A stretch of 64,000 bases of DNA. Source: Burkholderia sp. Bp9142. GTDB lineage: Bacteria; Pseudomonadota; Gammaproteobacteria; Burkholderiales; Burkholderiaceae. The notes beneath the pieces are model-generated. The model saw only the letters and a list, made by a program, of their open reading frames with translations. It did no database searches and was not told the origin of the DNA. The stretch is from assembly GCF_003853415.1 (NCBI RefSeq), contig NZ_QTPP01000020.1:1-64000 (forward strand), read 5' to 3'. The position numbers and the translations under genes are program-made. This document shows positions 7,898 to 15,885 of this stretch, in pieces. Numbering within the stretch: the stretch's first letter is position 1; each line of letters starts with the position of its first letter.

Positions 7898-8502
7898 CGC
7901 CCTCTCAGCCGATGCGGCCGCCGTGCGGCCGTACCCCTTCCCTCATCCTTTCTGGCCGCGTAGCGGCCCTGTATTCGGGTTTCCGGTGCGTGCGCCGATG
8001 CGCGCAGCAATCGGCGCACGCCGTCACGCGGCCGCCGTGCTGTCCGCTTCCCCCCGTACCCCCCGCGAGTCGAAACGGCCGGGCAACTGCGCTGGCCTTG
8101 AGGGAGGGGGGCCGCACGGACCGGTTTTTCCACAGGGAACGGGCAGGCAGCGCAGAAAACTCGGGGTTTTGGGGCGTCTTTGCTCGTAAGTCATTGATTG
8201 TTGAGAAGACACCCGCCCCGTGTCGCATCGCTTTTGCCCCCATTCATGCCGGTTTTGCCCCTAGTCCGATTTTGGCGCCGGCCGCCGTCGCCCCTTTCTC
8301 TTCTCTCTCTAATTCATTGAAAAAGAAGAAGAAAGAATACGAAGAAAGGCAAGGAATCAACCCGAATGCAACGCCCCGAGTCATGCCCGTTTTGCCCTCA
8401 ATTCCGGACGCTGCCTATTTTTTAGGCCCCGAGTTAAGACGGCATGCCCCGCGTATTTGGGGGCAAATAGGGGCAATAAATGCCCAATAAAATCAATTGG
8501 TT
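7898..8502 (+). repeat. Gene-poor stretch with TTTTGCCCC repeats, candidate replication origin
   Basis: Between the primase and the excisionase-like gene lie five copies of a 9-mer: TTTTGCCCC at 8232-8240 and 8253-8261, a near copy at 8390-8398, and inverted GGGGCAAA/GGGGCAAT copies at 8460-8468 and 8470-8477. Two copies sit in an 18-base near repeat (8244-8261 and 8381-8398, 16 of 18 identical). An A-rich tract (8318-8350) lies between. A GTG-started frame of 198 codons runs through here overlapping the primase stop, but it is low complexity and I do not call it a gene. Confidence 0.5.
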
Positions 8503-8919
8503 ATGACCGAATTTCGCCAAAACCCCCAATCCCCGATTTGCGCTGCGTATGCCTCCCCCACGAGTGGCGCGGGCGCCGTGTCGGCAAGCACCGTCGACCT
8601 GCTCGGCGCTGCGGCAATGCTCGGCGCGCACCCTGAAACGGTGCGCCTGAAAGCCAAGGCCGGCGCGCTGCCTGGTCGGAAGGTCGGCAAGCGCTGGATG
8701 TTTTTGACGGTTGCCCTGCAGCGCTACCTCGCCGGAGAATGGATTCCGCGAGTTGTGCAGGGCGACCCGCAGGAGAAATTGGAATCATGTCGCTCTATAA
8801 ACGCAGTAACAGTCCCAACTGGTATTACCGCCTCACCCCGCCTGGCGGTGGTCCGGTCGTACAAGGCAGCACTGGCACCAGCAACAAAGCCCAGGCGGAA
8901 GAGCTGCACGATCGGCTGA
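8503..8919 (+). CDS. AlpA/excisionase-like helix-turn-helix protein
   Basis: Encodes 138 aa. Residues 25-80 ('STVDLLGAAAMLGAHPETVRLKAKAGALPGRKVGKRWMFLTVALQRYLAGE') form a MerR-like winged helix as in excisionase-family and AlpA proteins. The remaining C-terminal part overlaps the integrase reading frame by 133 bp and looks unstructured. Excisionases of this type bend the attachment site and favour excision. The ATG at 8503 is preferred over an upstream TTG at 8497. Confidence 0.75.
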   Translation: MTEFRQNPQSPICAAYASPTSGAGAVSASTVDLLGAAAMLGAHPETVRLKAKAGALPGRKVGKRWMFLTVALQRYLAGEWIPRVVQGDPQEKLESCRSINAVTVPTGITASPRLAVVRSYKAALAPATKPRRKSCTIG

Positions 8920-9863
8920 AAGTCGATCTGTGGAACCAGGCGCGGCTCGGCCACAAGCCCCGCTACACCTGGAACGACGCCGTCGTGCGCTATGTCAGCG
9001 ACCGCGAAGGGCTGTCGAGCCTGGATACATCGAAGACGCATCTGCGCTGGCTCGATCAGCACCTGTCGGGCGTCGCCCTGGTCGACATCGACCGCAACCG
9101 CATCGACGCGATCGCACTCGCCAAACGGAGGGAGCCGAAGATCATCCACACGAAGGCCGGGATCGTGACCACCGACCAGTACGTCAGCGCCGGCACCGTG
9201 ACGCGCGTGATCGGTGTGCTGAAGGCCGTACTAAATGCGGCGGTCGAGTGGGAATGGCTGGACCGCGTGCCGGTCACGAAGCGCGCGAAGGTCGTGCAGA
9301 AGCGGATTCGCTGGCTCACGCAGCCGCAGGCCGAACGGTTGATCGCCGAGCTGCCCGACCACCTGGCCGAAATGGCGCGCTTTGCGCTCGAGACAGGGCT
9401 GCGCCGCTCGAACGTGACCGGGCTGCAGTGGTCGCAGGTCGACATCGTGCGGCGCGTCGCCTGGATTCATCCGGACCAGGCGAAGGCGAAGAAGGCGATC
9501 ACGGTGCCGCTGTCCGATACGGCGATCGCGGTGCTGCTGCGCCAGCGGGCGAAGAAGCGCGCGCCCGAATGCGTCGACAACGTGTTCGTGTACCACGGCC
9601 GGCCGGTCTATCAGACCGTGACCGAAGCCTGGCGCAAGGCGCTGAAGCGCGCCGGCATCAGCGACTTCCGCTGGCACGATCTGCGCCACACCTGGGCGAG
9701 CTGGCACGTGCAGCGCGGCACGCCGTTGCAGGTGTTGAAGGAGCTGGGCGGATGGGAAACGCTGGAGATGGTGCAGCGCTACGCACACCTGTCAGCGGAC
9801 CACCTGACGCAGTGGGTGCAGTCGCACACGCAGGCCGCCGAGCTGCACGTCGTCGCCGGCTGA
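8787..9863 (+). CDS. Tyrosine-family site-specific integrase
   Basis: Encodes 358 aa. The N-terminal part ('MSLYKRSNSPNWYYRLTPPGG') is the usual short DNA-binding arm, followed by a core-binding domain. Catalytic residues are visible: Arg in 'TGLRRSNVTGLQW', His-x-x-Arg in 'HDLRHTWASWH' and the nucleophile Tyr in 'QRYAHLSADH'. The ATG at 8787 has an AGGAG site; an in-frame ATG at 8739 is possible but adds a poor leader. The gene reads towards the 3' end of the tRNA-Arg gene 66 bp away, which is therefore the likely attachment site. Confidence 0.93.
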   Translation: MSLYKRSNSPNWYYRLTPPGGGPVVQGSTGTSNKAQAEELHDRLKVDLWNQARLGHKPRYTWNDAVVRYVSDREGLSSLDTSKTHLRWLDQHLSGVALVDIDRNRIDAIALAKRREPKIIHTKAGIVTTDQYVSAGTVTRVIGVLKAVLNAAVEWEWLDRVPVTKRAKVVQKRIRWLTQPQAERLIAELPDHLAEMARFALETGLRRSNVTGLQWSQVDIVRRVAWIHPDQAKAKKAITVPLSDTAIAVLLRQRAKKRAPECVDNVFVYHGRPVYQTVTEAWRKALKRAGISDFRWHDLRHTWASWHVQRGTPLQVLKELGGWETLEMVQRYAHLSADHLTQWVQSHTQAAELHVVAG

Positions 9864-9945
9864 CTGTAATTTCACTGAAGTGGGAGAAAACGATGAAGTA
9901 GCGAAACCGCTGGAAGCCTTACTAGGCTTGGCGCGCCCGGCTGGG
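9864..9945. other. Likely right attachment region at the 3' end of tRNA-Arg
   Basis: The integrase stop is 66 bp from the CCA end of the tRNA gene. A hairpin AAGCCT-TACT-AGGCTT (9914-9929) separates them. Tyrosine integrases commonly use the 3' end of tRNA genes, so the crossover should lie in the last tens of bases of the tRNA. I could not see a second copy of this tRNA 3' end in the window; the left attachment site must be beyond position 1. Confidence 0.55.
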
Positions 9946-10004
9946 ATCGAACCAGCAACCCCTGCCTTCGGAGGGCAGTACTCTATCCATTGAGCTACGG
10001 GCGC
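9929..10004 (-). tRNA. tRNA-Arg (anticodon CCG)
   Basis: The minus strand folds as a full cloverleaf: acceptor arms GCGCCCG / CGGGCGC, D arm with GCTC, anticodon stem CTGCC / GGCAG around loop CTCCGAA (anticodon CCG), and T arm GCTGG-TTCGATC-CCAGC. A discriminator G and an encoded CCA (complement of 9929-9931) follow. It reads CGG codons, abundant in this GC-rich genome, and serves as target of the adjacent integrase. Confidence 0.95.
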
Positions 10005-10184
10005 GTGTGACACTGACGACAGTGAAACGACCCCAACAAACCGGCCGCCCACCATTGGCAAGACGGCAAGGATACCCGGTTTCCCATGACGCGTCCACCT
10101 TGCCCGCCGAATCCCCGTCAGGCCCCCATTCGTGCGGGTAAACACGCGCCCTCGCGCCGCTCGCCGTGATGTAAACGTTCCGTC

Positions 10185-10190
10185 TATAAT
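10185..10190 (+). promoter_or_regulatory. Candidate -10 element for the cytochrome gene
   Basis: A consensus TATAAT lies 75 bp before the cytochrome ATG. No good -35 hexamer is visible 16-18 bp upstream, so the call rests on the -10 box alone. Confidence 0.4.
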
Positions 10191-10265
10191 CGTCCGTGCT
10201 TCATTGGACTGCCATTTTGCCGTTGCACCGCGCTCACAATTCCTATTCACGGAGACGAGGCAAGC

Positions 10266-11147
10266 ATGAGCGAAGCACCCCACGAATCTCCCGTCAAAAC
10301 CCCCGGGCAGCTGATTGCCGTCGTCATCGCATCATTCGCGATTCCGATCGCCCTGATCGTCCTGTTTGCCACCTATGCCAACCACGCGTTCCGTTCGGGC
10401 GCGGGCACGGACGCGCTATCCGACGAACAGGTCGCCGCGCGCATCGCACCGATCGCGAAGGTCGACGTGAAAGACGCCAATGCGCCCCGCACGTACAAGA
10501 CCGGCGAGGAAGTCTACAAGGCCGTGTGCGTGACCTGTCACGGCACGGGCGCCGCGGGCGCGCCGAAGTTCGGCAACAAGGACGACTGGGCGCCGCGCAT
10601 CTCGCAGGGCTTCGACACGCTGCTGAAGACGGCGCTGTCGGGCAAGGGCGCGATGCCGCCGCGCGGCGGCACGAGCCCCGACGACGTCAGCGACTATGAA
10701 ATCGCGCGCGCGATCGTCTACCTGGCGAACAACGACGGCGCGAACTTCCCCGAACCGGCTGCTCCGGCCGCCAACGCGGCGCCGGCAGCGAGCGGCGCGG
10801 CGGGCGCCGACGCATCGAACGCGCAGGCCGCCGCCGCGATGGCCGCGATCGCCGCGATTCCGAAGGCCGGCGAAAAGCCCGCGGCCGCGCCGACCAGCGC
10901 CGACGCCGCGTCGGCCGGCAAGGCGCTGTACACGCAGGTGTGCCAGGCGTGTCACGCGGCCGGCGTGCTCGGCGCGCCGAAGTTCGGCAGCAAGGAGGAC
11001 TGGGCGCCGCGCCTGAAGGAATCGATGGATACGGTCTACAACTACGCGCTGCACGGCAAGGGCGCGATGCCGCCGAAGGGCGGGGCCAGCGCGTCCGACG
11101 CCGACGTGAAGGCGGCCGTCGACTACATGGTCAACGCGGCGAAGTAA
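10266..11147 (+). CDS. Membrane-anchored diheme cytochrome c5
   Basis: Encodes 293 aa. A transmembrane helix (residues about 16-38) anchors the protein with its heme domains in the periplasm. Two class I cytochrome c domains each have a CxxCH heme site (CVTCH at 88-92, CQACH at 226-230) and a Met ligand in 'GKGAMPP' (130 and 268). The domains share 'LGAPKFG.K.DWAPR', so they arose by duplication, joined by an Ala/Pro-rich linker. Such proteins carry electrons from the bc1 complex to terminal oxidases in beta-proteobacteria. Single gene, ended by the hairpin downstream. Confidence 0.93.
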   Translation: MSEAPHESPVKTPGQLIAVVIASFAIPIALIVLFATYANHAFRSGAGTDALSDEQVAARIAPIAKVDVKDANAPRTYKTGEEVYKAVCVTCHGTGAAGAPKFGNKDDWAPRISQGFDTLLKTALSGKGAMPPRGGTSPDDVSDYEIARAIVYLANNDGANFPEPAAPAANAAPAASGAAGADASNAQAAAAMAAIAAIPKAGEKPAAAPTSADAASAGKALYTQVCQACHAAGVLGAPKFGSKEDWAPRLKESMDTVYNYALHGKGAMPPKGGASASDADVKAAVDYMVNAAK

Positions 11148-11162
11148 CGCCAGCCGGCCAGG

Positions 11163-11203
11163 AAAAACCCCCGCGGTGCTCGCGCATCGCGGGGGTTTCG
11201 TTT
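11163..11203. terminator. Bidirectional terminator between the cytochrome and rep genes
   Basis: Stem CCCCCGCG (11168-11175) and CGCGGGGG (11188-11195), flanked by A-rich sequence on the left and T-rich on the right, so it can end both convergent transcripts. Confidence 0.85.
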
Positions 11204-11244
11204 ATCCGGATCGCCCGGGCGTCAGCGCGCCGAAACGCGCCGCA

Positions 11245-13332
11245 TCACTTCTGCAACAACGCCTTCAGGCTCGCGAGGCGGTCCTTCGGCGTCATCGGCG
11301 CCTCCTCCGGCGTCGGCGGCGGCGCTTCGTCGAGCCCCATCTCCGGGATGAAGCGCGACGGCTCGCACACGACCGTCTCGCGCGCCCGCTTGCGCTTCTT
11401 GCACCAGTTCAGGTGCAGGCTGCGCTGCGCACGCGTGATCGCGACGTACATCAGCCGGCGCTCCTCCTCGATCCGCTCGCTGTCGATCGGGCCGTCGTCC
11501 TCGCTGCCGCCGCGGTGCGGCATGATGCCCTCCTCGACGCCGACCAGGAACACGTGCGGATACTCGAGCCCCTTCGACGCATGGACGGTCGACAGCCGCA
11601 CGGCATCCGGATCCTCGTCCTTGCCTTCGAGCATCGACATCAGCGCGACGGTCTGGATCAGGCCGAGCAGGTTCTTGCCGGTATCGGCCAGGCCGTCCGC
11701 GTTGTGGAACCCTTCCGCCTCGCCGTCGACGGCTTCCGTCTCGGGCTTGGTGCCCTTGCGCTTCAGCCATTCGAGGAATTCGAGCACGTTCTGCCACTTC
11801 GACTGCGCCTGCCGCTCGTCGAACGCGTCGTACAGGTAGGCCTCGTAATGGATGGCCTCCATCATGTCGTCGAGCACGACGGTCGCGGGCTCCTTGTCCG
11901 CGCGATCGGTCAGGCGCTGGATGAAGTCGCAGAACATCCTGAGCGGCTCGACCTGCCGCGCGGACAGCCGCGCCTCGATCCCGCCCATGTACACGGCCTC
12001 GAACAGCGACACCTTCGCCTGGCCCGCGAACGAGCCGAGCGCCTCGAGCGTCGTGTTGCCGATCCCGCGGCGCGGCGTCGTGACCGCGCGGATGAACGCG
12101 GGATCGTCGTCGGCGTTCGCGATCAGGCGCAGGTACGCGCACAGATCCTTGATCTCGGCCTTGTCGAAGAAAGACTGGCCGCCCGACAGCACGTACGGGA
12201 TCCGCTCGCGCCGCAGCACCTGCTCGAAGATCCGCGCCTGGAAGTTGCCGCGGTACAGGATCGCGTAGTCGCGGAATTGCGCGCGCCGCTCGAACTTGTG
12301 CGCGGACAGCCGGAACACGACCGATTCGGCTTCATGCTCCTCGTCGTTGCACGGCGTGACGGTGATCGAATCGCCCATCCCGTGCTCGGACCACAGCTTC
12401 TTCTCGAACAGCTTCGGGTTGTTCGCGATCACGTTGTTCGCGGCAGTCAGGATCCGTACCGTCGACCGGTAGTTCTGCTCGAGCTTGACCAGGTGCAGCC
12501 TGGGGAAATCCTTGCCGAGCTGCGCGAGGTTCTCGAGCGTCGCGCCGCGCCAGCCGTAGATCGCCTGGTCGTCGTCGCCCACCGCCGTGAACGCGGCGCG
12601 CGGGCCGGCGAGCAGCTTCAGCAGCTCGTACTGGCACGCGTTCGTGTCCTGGTATTCGTCGATCAGCAGGTAGCGCAGCTTGTTCTGCCAGCGGTCGCGC
12701 ACCGGCTCGTTCTTCGCGAACAGCTCGGCCGGCAGGCGGATCAGGTCGTCGAAATCGACCGCCTGGTACGCATGCAGCGTCGCGACGTAGTTGCGGTAGA
12801 CCAGCGCGGCCTGGTGCTCGTCCTCGTTGGCCGCGATCGTCATCGCCTCCTCGGGCATGATCAGGCCGTTCTTCCACAGCGAAATGGTGCTCTGGATCTT
12901 GCGGATCAGGCCCTTGTCGGTGGTGCCGATCTGCTCCTGGATCATCCCGAAGCAGTCGTCCGAATCCATGATCGAGAACTGCGGCTTCAGGCCGACGTGC
13001 TCGGCTTCCTGGCGCAGGATCTGCACGCCGAGCGAGTGAAACGTGCACACGGTGAGCTGGTTGACGGGCACCTTGCGGCCTTCCTTGCCGGGCGTGGTGA
13101 GCGTCTTGCCCTCCAGCAGCTTCGACACGCGCTCGCGCATTTCGGCGGCGGCCTTGTTCGTGAACGTGACGGCCGCGATGTGGCGCGGCTCGAAGCCTTT
13201 CGCTTCGATCAGGTGCGCGATCTTCTGCGTGATCACGCGGGTCTTGCCGCTGCCCGCGCCGGCGAGCACGAGGCAGGGACCGTCGAGGTAGCGCACCGCT
13301 TCGTTCTGAGCGGGGTTGAGGCCTGCGGACAT
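11245..13332 (-). CDS. rep: ATP-dependent DNA helicase Rep (UvrD family)
   Basis: Encodes 695 aa, close to the usual Rep length. Superfamily 1A motifs are present in order: Walker A 'LAGAGSGKTRVIT' near residue 23, 'DEYQDTNACQYELL', 'VGDDDQAIYGWRGA', 'LEQNYRST', 'VHASKGLEYPHVFLVGVEEG' and 'YVAITRAQ'. Rep is a 3'-5' helicase that clears proteins ahead of replication forks. The ATG at 13332 gives the family's typical start 'MSAGLNPAQNEAV'; the frame stays open to 13782 but that extension is low-complexity. The alternative label UvrD is less likely from the 'NNVIANNP' region. Confidence 0.93.
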   Translation of the reverse strand: MSAGLNPAQNEAVRYLDGPCLVLAGAGSGKTRVITQKIAHLIEAKGFEPRHIAAVTFTNKAAAEMRERVSKLLEGKTLTTPGKEGRKVPVNQLTVCTFHSLGVQILRQEAEHVGLKPQFSIMDSDDCFGMIQEQIGTTDKGLIRKIQSTISLWKNGLIMPEEAMTIAANEDEHQAALVYRNYVATLHAYQAVDFDDLIRLPAELFAKNEPVRDRWQNKLRYLLIDEYQDTNACQYELLKLLAGPRAAFTAVGDDDQAIYGWRGATLENLAQLGKDFPRLHLVKLEQNYRSTVRILTAANNVIANNPKLFEKKLWSEHGMGDSITVTPCNDEEHEAESVVFRLSAHKFERRAQFRDYAILYRGNFQARIFEQVLRRERIPYVLSGGQSFFDKAEIKDLCAYLRLIANADDDPAFIRAVTTPRRGIGNTTLEALGSFAGQAKVSLFEAVYMGGIEARLSARQVEPLRMFCDFIQRLTDRADKEPATVVLDDMMEAIHYEAYLYDAFDERQAQSKWQNVLEFLEWLKRKGTKPETEAVDGEAEGFHNADGLADTGKNLLGLIQTVALMSMLEGKDEDPDAVRLSTVHASKGLEYPHVFLVGVEEGIMPHRGGSEDDGPIDSERIEEERRLMYVAITRAQRSLHLNWCKKRKRARETVVCEPSRFIPEMGLDEAPPPTPEEAPMTPKDRLASLKALLQK

Positions 13333-13772
13333 GATGGCGGATGATGTTGCGGTTGACGGCGGAACGCCGGGAGGATGCCGCGCGCGGCAGGCCTGGAATG
13401 CAGGCGGACACGCGGGCAGGACGCGCATGTTAACACGTCGGCGGCGCGCTTTTCGCGAGCCCCGCCGGACGGGGCCGCGCGGGCAGGCTGGCCGTTTCGC
13501 GCCCTGCCCGATCGGCCAATCCGGCCCCATCCACGGCCCGATCGGCCACAATGGACGCACGTCGGCGCGGCAGCACCGGTCCCACGGCCGGCCGCGCGCA
13601 GTGCGCTCCCGTGCCGCGCCAAACGCCGGCCACGGCCGCGCGTGCGCCGCACCCTGCCGTGCGTTTTGCCGAACGCGTCGGTGCGGGCCGCCGCGCCATG
13701 CCAAAATAGCCGGTCGTCCTCGCGCCTCCACGGCGCGCCATCCTTTCGTTTCGTTCGCAGCCAGGGATTGCC
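13333..13772. other. Intergenic region with a 13-bp direct repeat
   Basis: No gene is supported in these 440 bases between the divergent rep and oxidoreductase genes. GCCCGATCGGCCA occurs twice (13506-13518 and 13536-13548), a palindrome-centred repeat 30 bp apart, roughly three helical turns. It could be a paired operator for either gene. No clear promoter hexamers were found. Confidence 0.45.
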
Positions 13773-14825
13773 ATGTCGTCATTGCTCAGGATTGGTTTGA
13801 TGGGTTTCGGTTTCGCCGGCGCGACGTTCCACGCGCCCGTGATCGCCACGAGCGGCCGCACCGAGGTCGCCGCGATCGCGACCGGGCAGCCCGATCGCGC
13901 ACGCGCCGCGTATCCGGGCGCGCGCATCGTCCCCGATCTCGATACGATGCTCCGCCTCGACGACATCGACTGCGTGGTGATCGCCACGCCGAACGACACG
14001 CACTTCACGCTCGCGCGCCAGGTGCTCGAAGCCGGCCGCCACGTCGTCGTCGACAAGCCCGTCACGCTCACGGCCGACGAAGCGCTCGCGCTCGCGCGGC
14101 TCGCGAACGCGCGCAGCCGCCTGTTCGCGCCGTTCCACAACCGCCGCTGGGACGGCGACTTCCTCACCGTGCGCCGCGTCGTCGAATCCGGCGAACTCGG
14201 CCGGCTCACCTATTTCGCGTCGCACTTCGACCGCTTCCGGCCGACGCCGCGCATGCGCTGGCGCGAGGAGCCCGCACGCGGCGGCGGCCTGCTGCTCGAC
14301 CTCGGCCCGCACCTGATCGACCAGGCGCTCGCACTGTTCGGGCTGCCGGAAACGGTCAGCGCCACGGTCAAGACGCGCCGCGACAACGGCACGGCGCCCG
14401 ATTTCGTGCACCTGCTGCTCGGCTATCCGGACAAGGACGTCGCGCTGCACGCGAGCGCGCTGTCGGCAATCGAGCCCGCGCGCTTCACGCTGCACGGCAC
14501 GCGCGGCAGCTACCAGAAGTTCGGGCTCGACACGCAGGAAGACCAGTTGAAGGCCGGTCTCACGCCGGACCACGTCGAGTTCGGCGGCGGCAACCCGCCC
14601 GGCGTGCTGCGCACGCTCGACGGCGACGTCGAGCTCGAGCGGCCGGTGCCGACGCTCGACGGCCAATATGCGGAGTTCTATCGCGCGCTCGCGGCGTCGG
14701 TCCACGACGGCGCGCCGTTCCCGGTCACGCCGCAGGACGCGGTCGACGTGATGACGATCATCGAGCTCGCCGCGCAGAGCGAGCACGAAGGCCGCCGGGT
14801 GCCGTTCGTGCGCCGCACCGTCTGA
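13773..14825 (+). CDS. Gfo/Idh/MocA family NAD(P)-dependent oxidoreductase
   Basis: Encodes 350 aa. The N-terminal Rossmann fold starts 'IGLMGFGFAGATFHAPV' (GxGxxG-type, residues 8-16); the conserved 'DKPVT' (94-98) corresponds to the EKP motif whose Lys is catalytic. The C-terminal domain has 'GGGLLLDLGPHLIDQALALFG', including the conserved DLGxHxxD. These enzymes oxidise or reduce sugars and inositols; it resembles the YdgJ/scyllo-inositol dehydrogenase group, but the substrate cannot be told. It stands alone. Confidence 0.88.
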   Translation: MSSLLRIGLMGFGFAGATFHAPVIATSGRTEVAAIATGQPDRARAAYPGARIVPDLDTMLRLDDIDCVVIATPNDTHFTLARQVLEAGRHVVVDKPVTLTADEALALARLANARSRLFAPFHNRRWDGDFLTVRRVVESGELGRLTYFASHFDRFRPTPRMRWREEPARGGGLLLDLGPHLIDQALALFGLPETVSATVKTRRDNGTAPDFVHLLLGYPDKDVALHASALSAIEPARFTLHGTRGSYQKFGLDTQEDQLKAGLTPDHVEFGGGNPPGVLRTLDGDVELERPVPTLDGQYAEFYRALAASVHDGAPFPVTPQDAVDVMTIIELAAQSEHEGRRVPFVRRTV

Positions 14826-15040
14826 CGGCCGCCGGCCGGGTCGGCGCCGATCCGGCCGCAGCCGCCCTCCCGCGTCATCCCGCGCCGCGCCGCACGCCGG
14901 CGGCGGCCATGCGTCAGCCGCCCCGGCGGCACGCTCCCGAACATTCCGTTACAAATGGTGCGGGAACGAAAGTCAGCGGTCGTCCGGTCTGAAGCGTTTC
15001 TCGAAAAGTCGATCCGACACCAAACCGTCAGGAGAATGTA

Positions 15041-15412
15041 ATGCAACGGTTGATTCGCGCAGCGGCATGCTGCGTCCTGGTTTCCTCGCTCGCGGCCTGT
15101 GTCGTGCAGCCGCAGCGGCCGGTCCGGCAGGCGCCCCCGCCCCCGCCGCGACCGAATCCGCAGGTCGTCGCGAACGACCGCCTGCAGGAGGTCCAGGTCC
15201 GGATCGACAACCTGCACCGCCGGATCGACGCACGCGTCAACGGCGGCTACTACCCGCCGCCGTACGGCGCGCAGCTGCACCACCGCCTCGACGTGATCCG
15301 CCAGGAAGCGAACGACATGTCGACCCAGCACAACGGCGGCCTGTCCGGCGACGAGCAGCGCGTGCTGAACCAGGAACTCGACACGGCCGCGCGCGCGATC
15401 GGCGAGCAATGA
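15041..15412 (+). CDS. Small exported lipoprotein
   Basis: Encodes 123 aa. The N-terminus 'MQRLIRAAACCVLVSSLAACVVQP' is a lipoprotein signal peptide with lipobox LAAC, predicting cleavage before Cys20. A Pro-rich stretch follows, then a helical region ('NDRLQEVQVRIDNLHRRIDARV') and a C-terminal 'LDVIRQEANDMSTQHNG'. A clear GGAGA ribosome site precedes the ATG. It is common in Burkholderia but I know no function. Confidence 0.85.
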   Translation: MQRLIRAAACCVLVSSLAACVVQPQRPVRQAPPPPPRPNPQVVANDRLQEVQVRIDNLHRRIDARVNGGYYPPPYGAQLHHRLDVIRQEANDMSTQHNGGLSGDEQRVLNQELDTAARAIGEQ

Positions 15413-15468
15413 CCCGCCATGCCGGCCTGCTCCGGTGCCGGCAAAAAACGGCGGCGGCCCGCGCCGCC

Positions 15469-15493
15469 GCATGTCGCGAAGCGACATGCTTTT
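15469..15493 (+). terminator. Rho-independent terminator after the lipoprotein gene
   Basis: A perfect nine-base hairpin, GCATGTCGC-GAA-GCGACATGC (15469-15489), is followed by TTTT. A second GC-rich hairpin lies just before it. It insulates the gcv promoter that starts eight bases later. Confidence 0.85.
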
Positions 15494-15500
15494 GCTCAAA

Positions 15501-15529
15501 TTGACAATGCCCACCTGCTCGCGTACAGT
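15501..15529 (+). promoter_or_regulatory. Sigma-70 promoter of the gcvTHP operon
   Basis: TTGACA (15501-15506) matches the -35 consensus and TACAGT (15524-15529) the -10, with exactly 17 bp between. Transcription would begin near 15536, at the start of the glycine riboswitch. Confidence 0.85.
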
Positions 15530-15537
15530 CGCCCGCA

Positions 15538-15800
15538 CGCGTCGGGAGAGCGTGTGACCGCGTAGCTAGCAACGCCGGTCGCGCCGCCGAAGGGGCACAC
15601 CCGCAAACTCTCAGGCAAAAGGACCGACCGCGTCGGGGAATCCCGTCCGCGCATTGCGCGGGCCGCACTCCCCGCACTCTGGAGAGCGGCAGTAGCCCGT
15701 TGCGCACATGCAGCGCGGGCAAGCTGCCCACCGAAGGGGCGCGCGTTCGCCGGCCTTGCCCGCAACGCAATCTCTCAGGTATCGAGGACAGAGGGGCATG
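15538..15800 (+). ncRNA. Tandem glycine riboswitch
   Basis: Two glycine aptamers lie in a row. The first has GGGAGAG (15544), GCCGAAGGGGCA and CTCTCAGGCAAAAGGACCGA (ending near 15627). The second has CTGGAGAG (about 15679), CACCGAAGGGGC, CTCTCAGGTA and GAGGACAGAGG (ending near 15796). This two-aptamer layout is the classical glycine riboswitch that turns on the glycine cleavage genes when glycine is plentiful. It lies between a strong promoter and gcvT. Confidence 0.95.
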
Positions 15801-15885
15801 TACCGGATCGCTTCGCAGGCCATGGCCGCGACGGTCGGCACATGGCCGTTCTGACCCGCGCGCAAGCGCCTTGCCTGAGGCCTCG

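Noticed and set aside
7894-8490. 198-codon frame starting with GTG at the primase stop
   Set aside because: Low complexity, includes a poly-Lys stretch and the TTTTGCCCC repeats; no convincing ribosome site. Kept only as a note.
11176-13344. 722-codon reading frame opposite rep
   Set aside because: Antisense shadow of a high-GC gene; translation is Arg/Leu/Val-rich low complexity while rep has all helicase motifs.
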